Source: Streptomyces sp. NRRL WC-3618 (GTDB lineage Bacteria; Actinomycetota; Actinomycetes; Streptomycetales; Streptomycetaceae). Taken from it: DNA of 64,000 nt. Position numbers and translations under genes: made by a program. The DNA is taken from positions 1 through 64,000 of the forward strand of contig NZ_LGDW01000443.1 in assembly GCF_001280005.1 (NCBI RefSeq), written 5' to 3'. Within the stretch, counting starts at the first letter, position 1, and every line of letters begins with the position of its first letter. Shown here in pieces: positions 40,822 through 49,617 of the stretch. The notes under the pieces are model-generated. The model ran no database searches. It was not told where the DNA came from and saw only the letters and a list, made by a program, of their open reading frames with translations.

Positions 40822-42114
40822 ATGACCGCCGTCGACCGGAGCGTCGGCATGCCTGTGACGGGCGAGCAGCGGGCCGCGCTGCGACGTCGCGTCTCCGCGG
40901 TGCTCGTCACGAGTCAGATTCTCGGCGGGCTCGGAGTCGCCACCGGTGTCGCCCTCTCGTCCGTACTGGCCCAGCGGATCAGCGGTACCGAGTCGCTGTC
41001 CGGGCTCGCGCCCACCTCGATGGTCGCGGGCACCGCGATGGCCTCGCTGCCGCTTGCGGCGCTGATGACCGCGCGCGGGCGGCGGCCCGGACTGGTCCTC
41101 GGGTATCTCGTCGGTGCCCTCGGGGCGGGTGTCGTCGTGGTCGCGGCAGTCATCGACAGCTTTCCGCTGCTGCTGTGCGGCATGGCCGGGTTCGGCGCGG
41201 CTTCCTCGGCCAATCTGGGGACGCGGTTCGCGGCCGCCGATCTCGCCGAGCCGGACAGGCGAGCCCGAGCCATCTCGAACATCGTGTGGGCGGCGACGAT
41301 AGGGGCGGTCCTCGGACCGAACATCGCAGCGCCCGCAGGACGCAGCGTGTCCGGACTCGGGATACCCGCGACGGCGGGCCCCTTTCTCTGGGCGGCCGGG
41401 ATCTTCCTGGTCACCGCGGTGACGGTAGCCGTCCTGTTGCGCCCCGATCCGCTGCTCACGGCCCGTGCGCTCGCCCCGGCGCAGGAGCGGTCGGCCGAGA
41501 GCCGGTCCCTGCGGGCGGGCCTCACCGCCGTCGCCGCCTCGCCGCGCGCCCGGCTCGCGCTCGTGACGGTGGCCATGTGCCATACGGCCATGGTCTCGGT
41601 CATGTCGATGACGCCGGTCGCTCTCGGGCACCACGGCGCGAGCATCGATCTGATCGGGCTGGTCATCAGTGGTCACATCGCGGGCATGTACGCGTTCTCG
41701 CCGCTCATGGGGCGGTTGTCCGACCGGGTCGGACGGCTGTCGGGCATCGGGCTCGCCATAGGGCTGCTGGCCTGCGCCGCGTTCCTCGCCGGGACGGCAG
41801 GCGGCAGTCACGGGCGCGTCGCATTGGGGCTCTTCGTCCTCGGGCTGGGCTGGTCGGCCGGGCTGGTCTCCGGATCCGCCCTGCTCACGGACTCCGTACC
41901 CGAGGCGGCGCGCGCTGCGGCCCAGGGGCTTTCCGACCTTGTCATGAACACCTCGGCGGGCCTCGGCGGGGCCACCGCCGGGCTCGTGATGGCCCAGGCG
42001 GGCTACGGATGGCTGAATTTCGCCGCCGCGTGCCTGCTGATACCCGTGGGCGCACTGGTGTTGTTCACCCGCAACGGCCCACTGCGGGTCCGGAGCGCGA
42101 AGGCAGGCGGCTGA
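40822..42114 (+). CDS. MFS transporter
   Basis: A 430-residue, 12-helix transporter with LGVATGVALSSVLAQRISG near the N-terminus, the loop MTARGRRPGLVLGY and GRLSDRVGRLSGIG. It is 157 nt downstream of ogt in the same direction but with no sign of coupling. The closest impression is a drug-efflux type; the substrate is unknown. It converges on the VOC gene with 27 nt between stops. Confidence 0.88.
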   Translation: MTAVDRSVGMPVTGEQRAALRRRVSAVLVTSQILGGLGVATGVALSSVLAQRISGTESLSGLAPTSMVAGTAMASLPLAALMTARGRRPGLVLGYLVGALGAGVVVVAAVIDSFPLLLCGMAGFGAASSANLGTRFAAADLAEPDRRARAISNIVWAATIGAVLGPNIAAPAGRSVSGLGIPATAGPFLWAAGIFLVTAVTVAVLLRPDPLLTARALAPAQERSAESRSLRAGLTAVAASPRARLALVTVAMCHTAMVSVMSMTPVALGHHGASIDLIGLVISGHIAGMYAFSPLMGRLSDRVGRLSGIGLAIGLLACAAFLAGTAGGSHGRVALGLFVLGLGWSAGLVSGSALLTDSVPEAARAAAQGLSDLVMNTSAGLGGATAGLVMAQAGYGWLNFAAACLLIPVGALVLFTRNGPLRVRSAKAGG

Positions 42115-42141
42115 GCCACTCGGCCGCAGGTCCGGCGGTCA

Positions 42142-42570
42142 TTACGCGTAGTGCCGTGCCTCGAAGACGTTGCCGTCGGGGTCACGGAAGTAGAAACTGC
42201 GCCTCGCCGTGCCACGAGCGCCGTAGGAGTCGTACGAGAAGTCCGAGACGGGTACGTCCTGTTCCCTCAGGCGGGTTCGCAGGGCGTCGAAGGAATCTTC
42301 GGGCAGGGACAGGCATACGTGGTTGACGGGATGGCCCGCGCTGTCGGCAGACCCGGGGAGCATGTCCATACGCTCAGCCAGCGAGACCGGAGCGAGGTCG
42401 AAAATGGTCTCGCCGTTGAGGCGCACGGAGGGAAACGACACGGTTCCCCCGGCGAATTCGGTGATCCTCAGGGGCTCCATGCCGACCGCCTTCTCGTAGA
42501 AGTCGGCAGCGGCGAGCGGATCACGAACCCAGAGGACGACATGGTCGAGACGCGCCGAGTTGTCCGTCAT
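42142..42570 (-). CDS. VOC superfamily (glyoxalase/bleomycin-resistance-like) protein
   Basis: A 142-residue protein with two beta-alpha-beta-beta-beta modules. Metal-ligand candidates are His in LDHVVLWV, Glu/Asp in the middle strands, His in NHVCLSL and Glu in GNVFEARHYA. The YFRDPDGN motif is the usual second-module end. Function could be glyoxalase, dioxygenase or resistance. ATG at 42570; divergent from psuG. Confidence 0.88.
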   Translation of the reverse strand: MTDNSARLDHVVLWVRDPLAAADFYEKAVGMEPLRITEFAGGTVSFPSVRLNGETIFDLAPVSLAERMDMLPGSADSAGHPVNHVCLSLPEDSFDALRTRLREQDVPVSDFSYDSYGARGTARRSFYFRDPDGNVFEARHYA

Positions 42571-42672
42571 GTACTCCAGGCTGGTGGCCTCTTCGCCTGA
42601 TCGCAAGGGTTTGACCAGGCGTGCCGCCCGCCAGAGATGAGGGAAGACCGAACGACAGGAAGCAGGCGCGTC

Positions 42673-43578
42673 ATGCTGGTGGTGTCCGAAGAAGTACGGG
42701 AAGCGGTCGACGCGCGTCGACCCGTGGTGGCTCTGGAGTCCACGATCATCGCGCACGGGCTGCCGCGCCCCCGCAATCTGCAGGTGGCGCTGGAACTCGA
42801 GGACGTCGTACGGCAGGAGGGTGCCGTCCCGGCAACGATCGCAGTGCTGGACGGGCGCCCTCATGTCGGCCTGGACAAGGCACAGTTGGACCGGGTCGCG
42901 AACGAGGACGGGATCCGCAAGCTGGGGCACCGCGATCTGCCGCTCGCGGTGGCCGCCGGGGTGAGCGGGGCGACCACGGTGTCCGCGACCGCGTTGCTGG
43001 CCGCCCAGGCCGGCGTACGGGTGTTCGCCACGGGTGGGCTCGGCGGGGTGCACCGGGAGTGGACGGTGACCCAGGACGAGTCCGCCGACCTGGGACTGCT
43101 GGCACGTACCAGGATCACGGTCGTCTGCGCGGGCGTGAAGTCGATCCTGGATGTGCCAGCCACCTTGCAGCGGCTGGAGACTCTCGGGGTCGCCGTGGCC
43201 GGTTTCGGTACCGGCAACTTCCCCGGCTTCTACCTTTCGGACTCCGGGCATCCGGTGGACTGGACGCTCCACACGCCGGAGCAGGTCGCGGACGTGATGC
43301 GGGCCCAGGACGCGCTCGACTCCCCGGAGTCGGCGTTCATCGTCGCCAATCCCGTGCCCGAGCAGCAGCAACTGGATCCCGGGCTCCACGCGCGCGTGCT
43401 CGCCGACGCGCTGCACGCGTGCGAGGAACAGGGCGTGAGCGGGCAGGCTGTGACGCCGTTCCTGCTCGACTACCTGGTGCGGCACACCGACGGCGCCTCG
43501 TTGAGCGCGAACCTGGCAGCGGTCCGCGGCAACGTACGGCTCGCGGGGCGGATCGCGGCGGCCTGGGCCGGGCAGTGA
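42673..43578 (+). CDS. psuG: Pseudouridine-5'-phosphate glycosidase
   Basis: A 301-residue enzyme that cleaves pseudouridine 5'-phosphate to uracil and ribose 5-phosphate. Visible signatures: VALESTIIAHGLPRPRN, TIAVLDGRPHVGL, the Lys in RKLGHRDLP, ATGGLGGVHR and VCAGVKSILDVPATLQRLE with the catalytic Lys. I start at the ATG at 42673 (AGGAAG upstream); 42637 would add 12 residues. The stop overlaps the GTG of the kinase by 4 nt. Confidence 0.95.
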   Translation: MLVVSEEVREAVDARRPVVALESTIIAHGLPRPRNLQVALELEDVVRQEGAVPATIAVLDGRPHVGLDKAQLDRVANEDGIRKLGHRDLPLAVAAGVSGATTVSATALLAAQAGVRVFATGGLGGVHREWTVTQDESADLGLLARTRITVVCAGVKSILDVPATLQRLETLGVAVAGFGTGNFPGFYLSDSGHPVDWTLHTPEQVADVMRAQDALDSPESAFIVANPVPEQQQLDPGLHARVLADALHACEEQGVSGQAVTPFLLDYLVRHTDGASLSANLAAVRGNVRLAGRIAAAWAGQ

Positions 43579-44486
43579 CGGAGCCGGGGAGGGCGCTGCT
43601 CGTCGTCGGGGACGTCATCACGGACGTTGTCGCCCGGCACCGGGGTCCGCTCGCATCGGGGACCGACACGAGCGCCGTGATCCGGACGCTGCCGGGCGGT
43701 GCGGGCGCCAACGTGGCCTGCTGGGCTGCCCATTGGGGCCGCTCGGAGGTTCGGCTGCTCGGACGGGTGGGCGCGGACTCCGCGGAATGGCACGAGCGCG
43801 AGCTGACTGCGTGCGGGGTGCGACCACGCCTCGTCGTCGATCCCGGGGTACCGACCGGGACGGTGATCTGCCTGGTGGACACGGACTCGGCGGCCGAGCG
43901 CACGTTCCTGACCCAGAGCGGTGCCTCGTCGCGACTGGATCCCGACGACTGGTCGGACGAGCTGCTCGACGGTGTGGCACGTCTGCATCTCTCGGGCTAT
44001 CTGCTGTTCTCGGCGCTGGGTCGGGCGTTCGTGGCGGCGGCTCTGGAGTCGGCACGCGCGCGTGGGGTACCGGTGAGTCTGGATCCGGCGTCGGCGGGGT
44101 TCCTGGTCGAACTGGGTGTCGACCGCTTCCTGGATCTGGCGTCCGGAGTGGATGTCCTGCTGCCCAGCCGTGACGAGGCCTGTCTGCTCACCGGGTTGCC
44201 CGATCCGGCGGACGCGGCGGCCAAGCTGAGCCGCCACGTCCCGCTGGTGGTCGCCAAGCAGGGTGCCGAGGGCGCGCTGGTAGCCCGATCGGGGACCCTG
44301 TGCGCCCGCGTTCCGGCCGCGCCCGCGACGCCCCGGGACACGACGGGCGCCGGTGACGCCTTCACCGGCGCGTTCCTCGCGGCCCTGCTGACGGGTGCCG
44401 GACCCGAGGAGGCGGCGACACAGGGGTGCCGGGCGGGCGCGCGGGCGGTGGAGCGGGTCGGCGGAAGGCCGCCGGTTCTCGGATGA
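43575..44486 (+). CDS. psuK: PfkB-family kinase, probable pseudouridine kinase
   Basis: A 303-residue ribokinase-fold enzyme: LLVVGDVITDVVAR, GGAGANVACWAAHWG (first signature), VVAKQGAEGALV and the catalytic DTTGAGDAFTGAFLAALL. Its 4-nt overlap with psuG makes pseudouridine the likely substrate: the kinase makes the 5'-phosphate that PsuG then splits. This is inferred from context, since family sequence alone cannot exclude ribose or adenosine. Confidence 0.85.
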   Translation: MTEPGRALLVVGDVITDVVARHRGPLASGTDTSAVIRTLPGGAGANVACWAAHWGRSEVRLLGRVGADSAEWHERELTACGVRPRLVVDPGVPTGTVICLVDTDSAAERTFLTQSGASSRLDPDDWSDELLDGVARLHLSGYLLFSALGRAFVAAALESARARGVPVSLDPASAGFLVELGVDRFLDLASGVDVLLPSRDEACLLTGLPDPADAAAKLSRHVPLVVAKQGAEGALVARSGTLCARVPAAPATPRDTTGAGDAFTGAFLAALLTGAGPEEAATQGCRAGARAVERVGGRPPVLG

Positions 44487-44696
44487 GGGCCGACGAGGCG
44501 GCGCCCTGACTGCCGTCGGCCCGTGTCTGGGGTCTGTCCGGCGGATCGGGCCGGGAAAGTGTCGCGGCGCCTCATCGGCGGAGGTGAGCGGGGCAGGGTA
44601 CGTCCGCCCCCGAGGCGAAGGAGGGTTTCGACTCGGTGGGCCCCGGTCCGGGGGTGCCATGCCCCGCGGCTCCGGCCGGAGCCGTCGGCCGGGGAC

Positions 44697-45491
44697 CTAA
44701 CCCTTGCGTCCCCACGCCGAGATCATCGGTGCGGTGGCCAGGTCCATCCCTCCCGAGGCCACGTTGGCCAGGTGGCGGTCGATGTCCTGGTCCGTGGCGA
44801 GGCCTCCGGCGACAAGCCGCTCCCGGATCTGACGGATCGTCGCGGACTCCAGCGTGGCGCAGGCGGGTGAGGTGACGGGGAAGTACGCGTCGGCCTGTAC
44901 GTTGCGCAGGCCCGCCTCACGCAGCAGCCGCGGGAGTTTACGCCCGTACGCCAGGTCGGCGCCGCTGTCCGCGAGGAGCTGGCGGAAGCTGTGCCGCAGC
45001 CGGTTGGCGAGCTGCTGCTCGGGGCCGTGCTCCTCGGGGCAGAGCAGGGGTTGCAGAGCGGGATCGGCGTCCTCCACCAGCAGGCGTCCGCCAGGACGCA
45101 GCGACTTGATCATCGAGCGCAACGCCCTTTCGCGGTCCGGCACATGGACGAGGACGAGCCGGGCGTGCACGAGGTCGAACCCCTCCCCCGGCGGCTCGTC
45201 GACGCCCACGTCGTGGACGCGTACCTCTACCGGCGGGCGGGCCGCCGGGGCGACCCACGAGGTGTCGAGGTCGGTCGCGACGACCTTTCCGGTCGGGCCG
45301 ACCTTCTTGGCCAGCCAGGAGACCACCGAGGTCCCCCCGACCCCGACCTCCCAGCAGCGCCAGCCGGGTCCGACACCGAATCCCTCGAGGTGCCGGAAGG
45401 TCGTGGGATCGAAGAGAGCGGCGAAGGCGTCGAAGCGTTGTCCCGCCTCTGTCTGCCGGTTGTCGAGGAGATACCCGTCGGTTCGCGTCAT
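44697..45491 (-). CDS. SAM-dependent methyltransferase
   Basis: A 264-residue class I methyltransferase. Motif I is WEVGVGGTSVVSWLA, with the acidic post-I strand VVATDLD and motif IV FDLVHARLVLVHVPD; the region SLRPGGRLLVEDAD matches post-motif IV. The acceptor is unknown. ATG 45491; divergent from corA and convergent with psuK across a 210-nt gap without a gene. Confidence 0.9.
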   Translation of the reverse strand: MTRTDGYLLDNRQTEAGQRFDAFAALFDPTTFRHLEGFGVGPGWRCWEVGVGGTSVVSWLAKKVGPTGKVVATDLDTSWVAPAARPPVEVRVHDVGVDEPPGEGFDLVHARLVLVHVPDRERALRSMIKSLRPGGRLLVEDADPALQPLLCPEEHGPEQQLANRLRHSFRQLLADSGADLAYGRKLPRLLREAGLRNVQADAYFPVTSPACATLESATIRQIRERLVAGGLATDQDIDRHLANVASGGMDLATAPMISAWGRKG

Positions 45492-45672
45492 GCCGAGATC
45501 ATCCCAGTCATCCGCTTTGTTCGGCCGGGTCGACGCTCCCGCACCGGCGAAGCGAAACGGAACCTTCCGTTCCCCCAGGCTTCTCCGGCGTTCGGGCGGG
45601 GCTGGCAAACTGGCGAGTCAGGCGCAAGGTGCGGACAGTGCGGCGCGAGGAGATCCACGCAAGGAGATCCAG

Positions 45673-46800
45673 ATGTCCATGGCAGGGAATCTGCGGAAGG
45701 TCACGGGCCTCGGCAGGGTCGGCGACCTCCGTAAGGTGGCACGGCTGGCACGGCGGCGCCCGCTTGTCGACCTGAGTCACCATGCCCGGTCACCGCTGGG
45801 TTCCGCGGTGGTGAACTGCGTGGCCTACGCGGACGGTGTCCGGATCCCGGCCGGCCGGGATCTGGTCGACGCGGTGCGGCGGGTCCGCAAGAGCGACGAG
45901 GGCTTCGTCTGGCTCGGTCTCCACGAGCCGACGGATGAGGAGTTCGCGGGCATCGCACAACTCTTCGACCTGCACCCGCTCGCGGTCGAGGACGCGGTCG
46001 ACGCCCACCAGCGCCCGAAGCTGGAACGGTACGGCGAAACCCTGTTCGCGGTGTTCAAGACGGTCTGCTACATCGAGCACACCGAGCTGACGGCGACGAG
46101 TGAGGTGGTGAACACCGGCGAGATCATGGTCTTCGTCGGCCAGGACTTCGTGATCACGGTACGACATGGGCGGCACGGTTCTCTGGGCCCCCTGCGTGAG
46201 GGGCTCGAAGCCGACGCACGACAGCTCGCCAAAGGCCCGGCTGCTGTCCTGCACGCGATCGCGGACCACGTGGTCGACGACTATCTGCAGGTCACGGACG
46301 CGGTCCAGGCGGACATCGACCAGGTCGAGACGGATGTCTTCGCGGCTGACGGTGCGGGCGCCGACCCCGGCCGGATCTACCAGCTCAAGCGCGAACTCCT
46401 GGAAGTGAAGCGGGCCGTGGCCCCGCTGCACCGACCGCTACAGGAACTGGCGACACGGCCGATCCGGGTGATCGACCCGGAGATACAGGCATACTTCCGC
46501 GACGTCTCCGACCATCAACTGCGCGCCACGGAGCAGATCGCGGCGTTCGACGAACTGCTCAACTCGATTCTGCAGGCGCACCTCGCGCAGGTCACGGTCG
46601 CGCAGAACGAGGACATGCGCAGGATCACGGCGTGGGCGGCGGTGATCGCCGTACCGACGATGGTCTGCGGTGTCTACGGCATGAATTTCGATCACATGCC
46701 GGAGTTGCGTTGGCAGTTCGGCTATCCGCTGGTCATCGGGCTGATATCCGTCGCCTGTCTGACGCTGTACCGGAGCTTCCGGCGCAACGGCTGGCTCTGA
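45673..46800 (+). CDS. corA: CorA-type magnesium/cobalt transporter
   Basis: A 375-residue protein: a large cytoplasmic N-terminal funnel domain (to about residue 310) with long coiled helices, then two membrane helices at the C-terminus. The selectivity motif reads VYGMNFDHMPEL (GMN at about residue 337), normal for CorA, where MPEL contributes to the loop. The first 25 residues are basic and unusual. The ATG at 45673 has an AGGAGATCC site. It is likely regulated by Mg2+ itself. Confidence 0.94.
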   Translation: MSMAGNLRKVTGLGRVGDLRKVARLARRRPLVDLSHHARSPLGSAVVNCVAYADGVRIPAGRDLVDAVRRVRKSDEGFVWLGLHEPTDEEFAGIAQLFDLHPLAVEDAVDAHQRPKLERYGETLFAVFKTVCYIEHTELTATSEVVNTGEIMVFVGQDFVITVRHGRHGSLGPLREGLEADARQLAKGPAAVLHAIADHVVDDYLQVTDAVQADIDQVETDVFAADGAGADPGRIYQLKRELLEVKRAVAPLHRPLQELATRPIRVIDPEIQAYFRDVSDHQLRATEQIAAFDELLNSILQAHLAQVTVAQNEDMRRITAWAAVIAVPTMVCGVYGMNFDHMPELRWQFGYPLVIGLISVACLTLYRSFRRNGWL

Positions 46801-46874
46801 CGCGGCCGGCCCCGGCGCACCTTGTCGCCCGGCGTGGGCGGCCGGGCGAGAAGATGCGTGCGGGAGCGGTGGGG

Positions 46875-47303
46875 TCAGCGCATCGTGCTCTTGGCGTAGA
46901 CGCTCTCGGCCCAGGCCGCGATCTGGTCGTCCGTGAGGTGCTGGGCCAGATCGGCCTCGCTGATCATGCCGACCAGACGCTTGTTCTCGATCACCGGAAG
47001 TCGGCGGATCTGATGGTCCTTCATCTCTTCGAGCACTTCGCTGACATCGGCGTTCGCGTCGATCCAGCGCGGGGTTCCCTGGGCCATCTCGCCTGCGGTG
47101 ACCTTCGCCGGGTCGTGGCCCATGGCCACACAGCCGACGACGATGTCGCGGTCCGTGAGGATGCCGCACAGTCGTTCGTTCTCGTCGCTGATGGGCAGGG
47201 CGCCCACGTTGAGCTCGCGCATCATCTCGGCGGCCCGATTGAGGGTCTCGTGGGCGGGAATCCACTGGGCGCCGTGATGCATGATGTCTCCGGCGGTGGT
47301 CAT
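46875..47303 (-). CDS. Tandem CBS-domain protein
   Basis: A 142-residue cytosolic protein made of two CBS domains (residues about 5-65 and 73-130). The repeats MTTAGDIMHHGAQWIPAHET, GILTDRDIV and RRLPVIENKRLVGMISEADL are canonical and should bind an adenosyl ligand. The ATG at 47303 is preceded by GGGAGG. Related proteins are stress or hypoxia induced in actinobacteria. It converges on corA. Confidence 0.92.
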   Translation of the reverse strand: MTTAGDIMHHGAQWIPAHETLNRAAEMMRELNVGALPISDENERLCGILTDRDIVVGCVAMGHDPAKVTAGEMAQGTPRWIDANADVSEVLEEMKDHQIRRLPVIENKRLVGMISEADLAQHLTDDQIAAWAESVYAKSTMR

Positions 47304-47432
47304 GAAGTACCTCCCGGTGCCGGACGGCCGGCGCGGCACAGAGGGCACCGCTAGTCCCGGCGTCCTACATTCTTGTCGCGCTCGAGGGGATGCGCACCCG
47401 GAAGTCCGCGGCTTCCGGGCACCGGGGCCGGG

Positions 47433-48077
47433 TCAGCCGTTCCACGCCGGATGCCGCGGGTCGTCCGCGCGTATGAGGACGTCGGCGGTGGTGGCGGGGT
47501 CCGTCTCCCTCTCGTACCGCTGGAAGGCGGGGAGGGTCCAGTGCTCGGCCTCGGGGGTGCGTCGACGCAGGGCGGCCGGCGAGAGGAGGACGTGGGCGCT
47601 CAGATCGAACGGGAACCAGTGGCGCAGCAAGAAGGGTCCGTGCAGCAGCAGGAGGCCACCGGGCGGGAGCCTGACGGCGGGGCTGCGGGTGGAACGGTCC
47701 GTGAGCGGGTCCCGGAGGTCGGGCAGGACGCGGCCGTCGCCGCCCGGTTCGAGAGGGCCGAAGACCTCGCGCCAGAGGGCGCCGGTGTCGAACCAGCCGT
47801 CGTAGTAGGCGTCCACGTCCTCGTGGCCGTACTCCAGCCGGAGGGAGGCGGGGCGCAGAAAGCCGGCAGTGCCGATGGCGAGGGAGGGCCGACCGCGTAC
47901 GCGCAGCGCCTCGGCCACGCGTTCGGCGAGGTCTCCCGGGCGGGCCGCCGGGGCTCCGTCGAAGGCGATGCGCGGCCAGGGGCTGCCGTCTTCCGGCTTC
48001 AGGTCGAGCACACGTTCGGCGAGGAGGTCGCCGAGCCGGTCCCAGGTGATCGGTTCCAGTCGCACACGGTCCATCAT
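47433..48077 (-). CDS. Uridine-kinase-like protein with degenerate P-loop
   Basis: A 214-residue protein that is usually labelled uridine kinase in Streptomyces. Where a Walker A is expected it reads [19 protein letters not shown], lacking the GxxxxGKS/T lysine. The later EYGHEDVDAYYDGWFDTGALW and LLLHGPFLLRHWFPFDL parts look intact. So it is probably not a standard ATP-dependent kinase. Tandem ATGs at 48077/48074 are candidate starts; the ribosome site is weak. Divergent from the DUF2293 gene. Confidence 0.75.
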   Translation of the reverse strand: MMDRVRLEPITWDRLGDLLAERVLDLKPEDGSPWPRIAFDGAPAARPGDLAERVAEALRVRGRPSLAIGTAGFLRPASLRLEYGHEDVDAYYDGWFDTGALWREVFGPLEPGGDGRVLPDLRDPLTDRSTRSPAVRLPPGGLLLLHGPFLLRHWFPFDLSAHVLLSPAALRRRTPEAEHWTLPAFQRYERETDPATTADVLIRADDPRHPAWNG

Positions 48078-48109
48078 GCCGGGTGGCCACTGGTGAGGAG
48101 GAACAGCGA

Positions 48110-48898
48110 ATGCGCGAGAAGACGGGGGCCGGGCCGGGATTTGTGGTCGCCGGTGGGAATCAAGCATCCATGACAAGGCGCACAACTCCCCTGCTTCACC
48201 CCGGACTTCTCGTCGTGCAGCCTCTCAAGCGGCGGCAGTGCGTCGCGTGCCGACAGGGGCCGTTGGCGTTGCTCGTGCTGGAGGAGGGGGCGCCTCGGTG
48301 TCTCGACTGTGCCGATCTCGGGCACCTGGTGTTCCTGCCGAGGGGCGACACCGCGTTGACACGCAGGTCTAGGGAGGAGAGCGGGCTGTGGGCGGTGGTC
48401 GTGCGGTTCAACCGGCGGCAGGGGCGGTACGAACGACAGGGCGTTCTCGTCGAGGAGGCGGCGCTCGCCCGGGCCGAGGAGCGGTGCCTGGCGGATACCG
48501 AGGCACGACGACGGCGTCGGACGCGGGACGCGCGACGGCGGGCCGCGGAGGATCTGCGGTTCACCGAGGCATTCGCGCGGGAGATCCGCAGGCTTTTTCC
48601 GGGATGCCCGGCGGATCGGGCGGCGGAGATCGCCGCGCACGCCTCGGTGCGGGGCAGCGGGCGTGTGGGGCGGAGCGCGGCGGGGCGGGCGTTGTCCGAG
48701 GGGGCGGTGGCCTCGGCGGTCGTGGCGTCCGTACGGCATGTGGACACGTCGTACGACCTGCTGCTGATGAGCGGATGCGCGCGGCACGAGGCTCGGCGGC
48801 GGATCGCCGGTGCCGTCGAGGCGAGGCTTCGGGAATGGGCGACGGAAGCGGGGGCGGATGCGGGAACGGCGGCCGATGTCCGGGCCGAGCCGATGTGA
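48110..48898 (+). CDS. DUF2293 domain protein
   Basis: A 262-residue protein. It has an N-terminal CxxC pair region (QCVACRQGPLALLV...RCLDCADLGH), a central Arg-rich coil (ARRRRRTRDARRRAAED) and a C-terminal DUF2293-like helical domain (IRRLFPGCPADRAAEIAAHA). The ATG at 48110 follows GAGGAGGA by 7 nt, a clear choice over 48083 or 48170. Function unknown; the zinc-ribbon-like N-terminus and basic coil suggest nucleic-acid binding. Confidence 0.75.
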   Translation: MREKTGAGPGFVVAGGNQASMTRRTTPLLHPGLLVVQPLKRRQCVACRQGPLALLVLEEGAPRCLDCADLGHLVFLPRGDTALTRRSREESGLWAVVVRFNRRQGRYERQGVLVEEAALARAEERCLADTEARRRRRTRDARRRAAEDLRFTEAFAREIRRLFPGCPADRAAEIAAHASVRGSGRVGRSAAGRALSEGAVASAVVASVRHVDTSYDLLLMSGCARHEARRRIAGAVEARLREWATEAGADAGTAADVRAEPM

Positions 48899-48953
48899 GC
48901 GCGGTGGCTCCGCGACCTGCTCGCGAGGGCGCCGCGCCGCCGGGCCAGGGGCA

Positions 48954-48976
48954 TTGTCAGCGGCAGGGGGTTCACT
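48954..48976 (+). promoter_or_regulatory. Weak RecA-NDp-like element
   Basis: TTGTCAGCG, 8 nt, TTCACT, about 35 nt before the GTG at 49012. One mismatch in the -35 part and a poor -10; listed only as a possible relative of the motif seen elsewhere in the window. Confidence 0.2.
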
Positions 48977-49011
48977 GGTGGGGACGGTTGGGGATCGAGC
49001 GGGGAGTCGGC

Positions 49012-49491
49012 GTGATCGATGGGGCGTACTTCGTACTCGTGGTGCTGGGTGTGCTCGGTACCGGGGTGGTGGCCGGGGTGTTCTGCGGGTTCTCGACCTT
49101 CGTGATGAGGGGGCTCGCCGCGCTGCCGCCCGCGCAGGGGGTCGCCGCGATGCGGGCGATCAACGTCACCGCGGTGCGTCCGCCCTTCATGCTCGTGTTC
49201 ATCGGGTCGGCCGCGCTGTGTCTGGTGATCGTCGTCGTCACGTGGGTGGTGTGGCCGGACAAGGGCGCGGTGAAGCTGCTGGTGGGCAGCGCGTTGTATC
49301 TGTTCGGCTCGTTCGGGCTCACCATGGGCGCGAACGTGCCGCGCAACAACGCCCTGCTGAAGCTGGAGCCGGGCACGGCGGAGGCCGACGCCTACTGGCC
49401 CGTGTATGTGCGCGAGTGGACGCTGTGGAACCACATACGCACGATCGCCTCCGCCGCGGCCTCGGTGCTGTACGTCCTGGCCGTCGCCTGA
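49012..49491 (+). CDS. DUF1772 (anthrone oxygenase-like) membrane protein
   Basis: A 159-residue protein with four membrane helices. It has FVLVVLGVLGTGVVAGVFCGF at the N-terminus, AMRAINVTAVRPPFM, the conserved NVPRNNALLKLEPGTAEA and W-rich VYVREWTLWNHIRT. This is the DUF1772 family, which includes small oxygenases but mostly unknown members. GTG at 49012 with GGGGAG upstream. Confidence 0.85.
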   Translation: MIDGAYFVLVVLGVLGTGVVAGVFCGFSTFVMRGLAALPPAQGVAAMRAINVTAVRPPFMLVFIGSAALCLVIVVVTWVVWPDKGAVKLLVGSALYLFGSFGLTMGANVPRNNALLKLEPGTAEADAYWPVYVREWTLWNHIRTIASAAASVLYVLAVA

Positions 49492-49617
49492 GCCACCGTC
49501 CCGCTCGCCGTGCCTGGCCGATGAGTCGTATCGTGTCCGGAAGAGAGTGCCGCCCGATGACGCACGGCCCGCACGGCCCCGTCACGCGTCCGCACGGAAG
49601 ACGGCAAGGACACCGCC

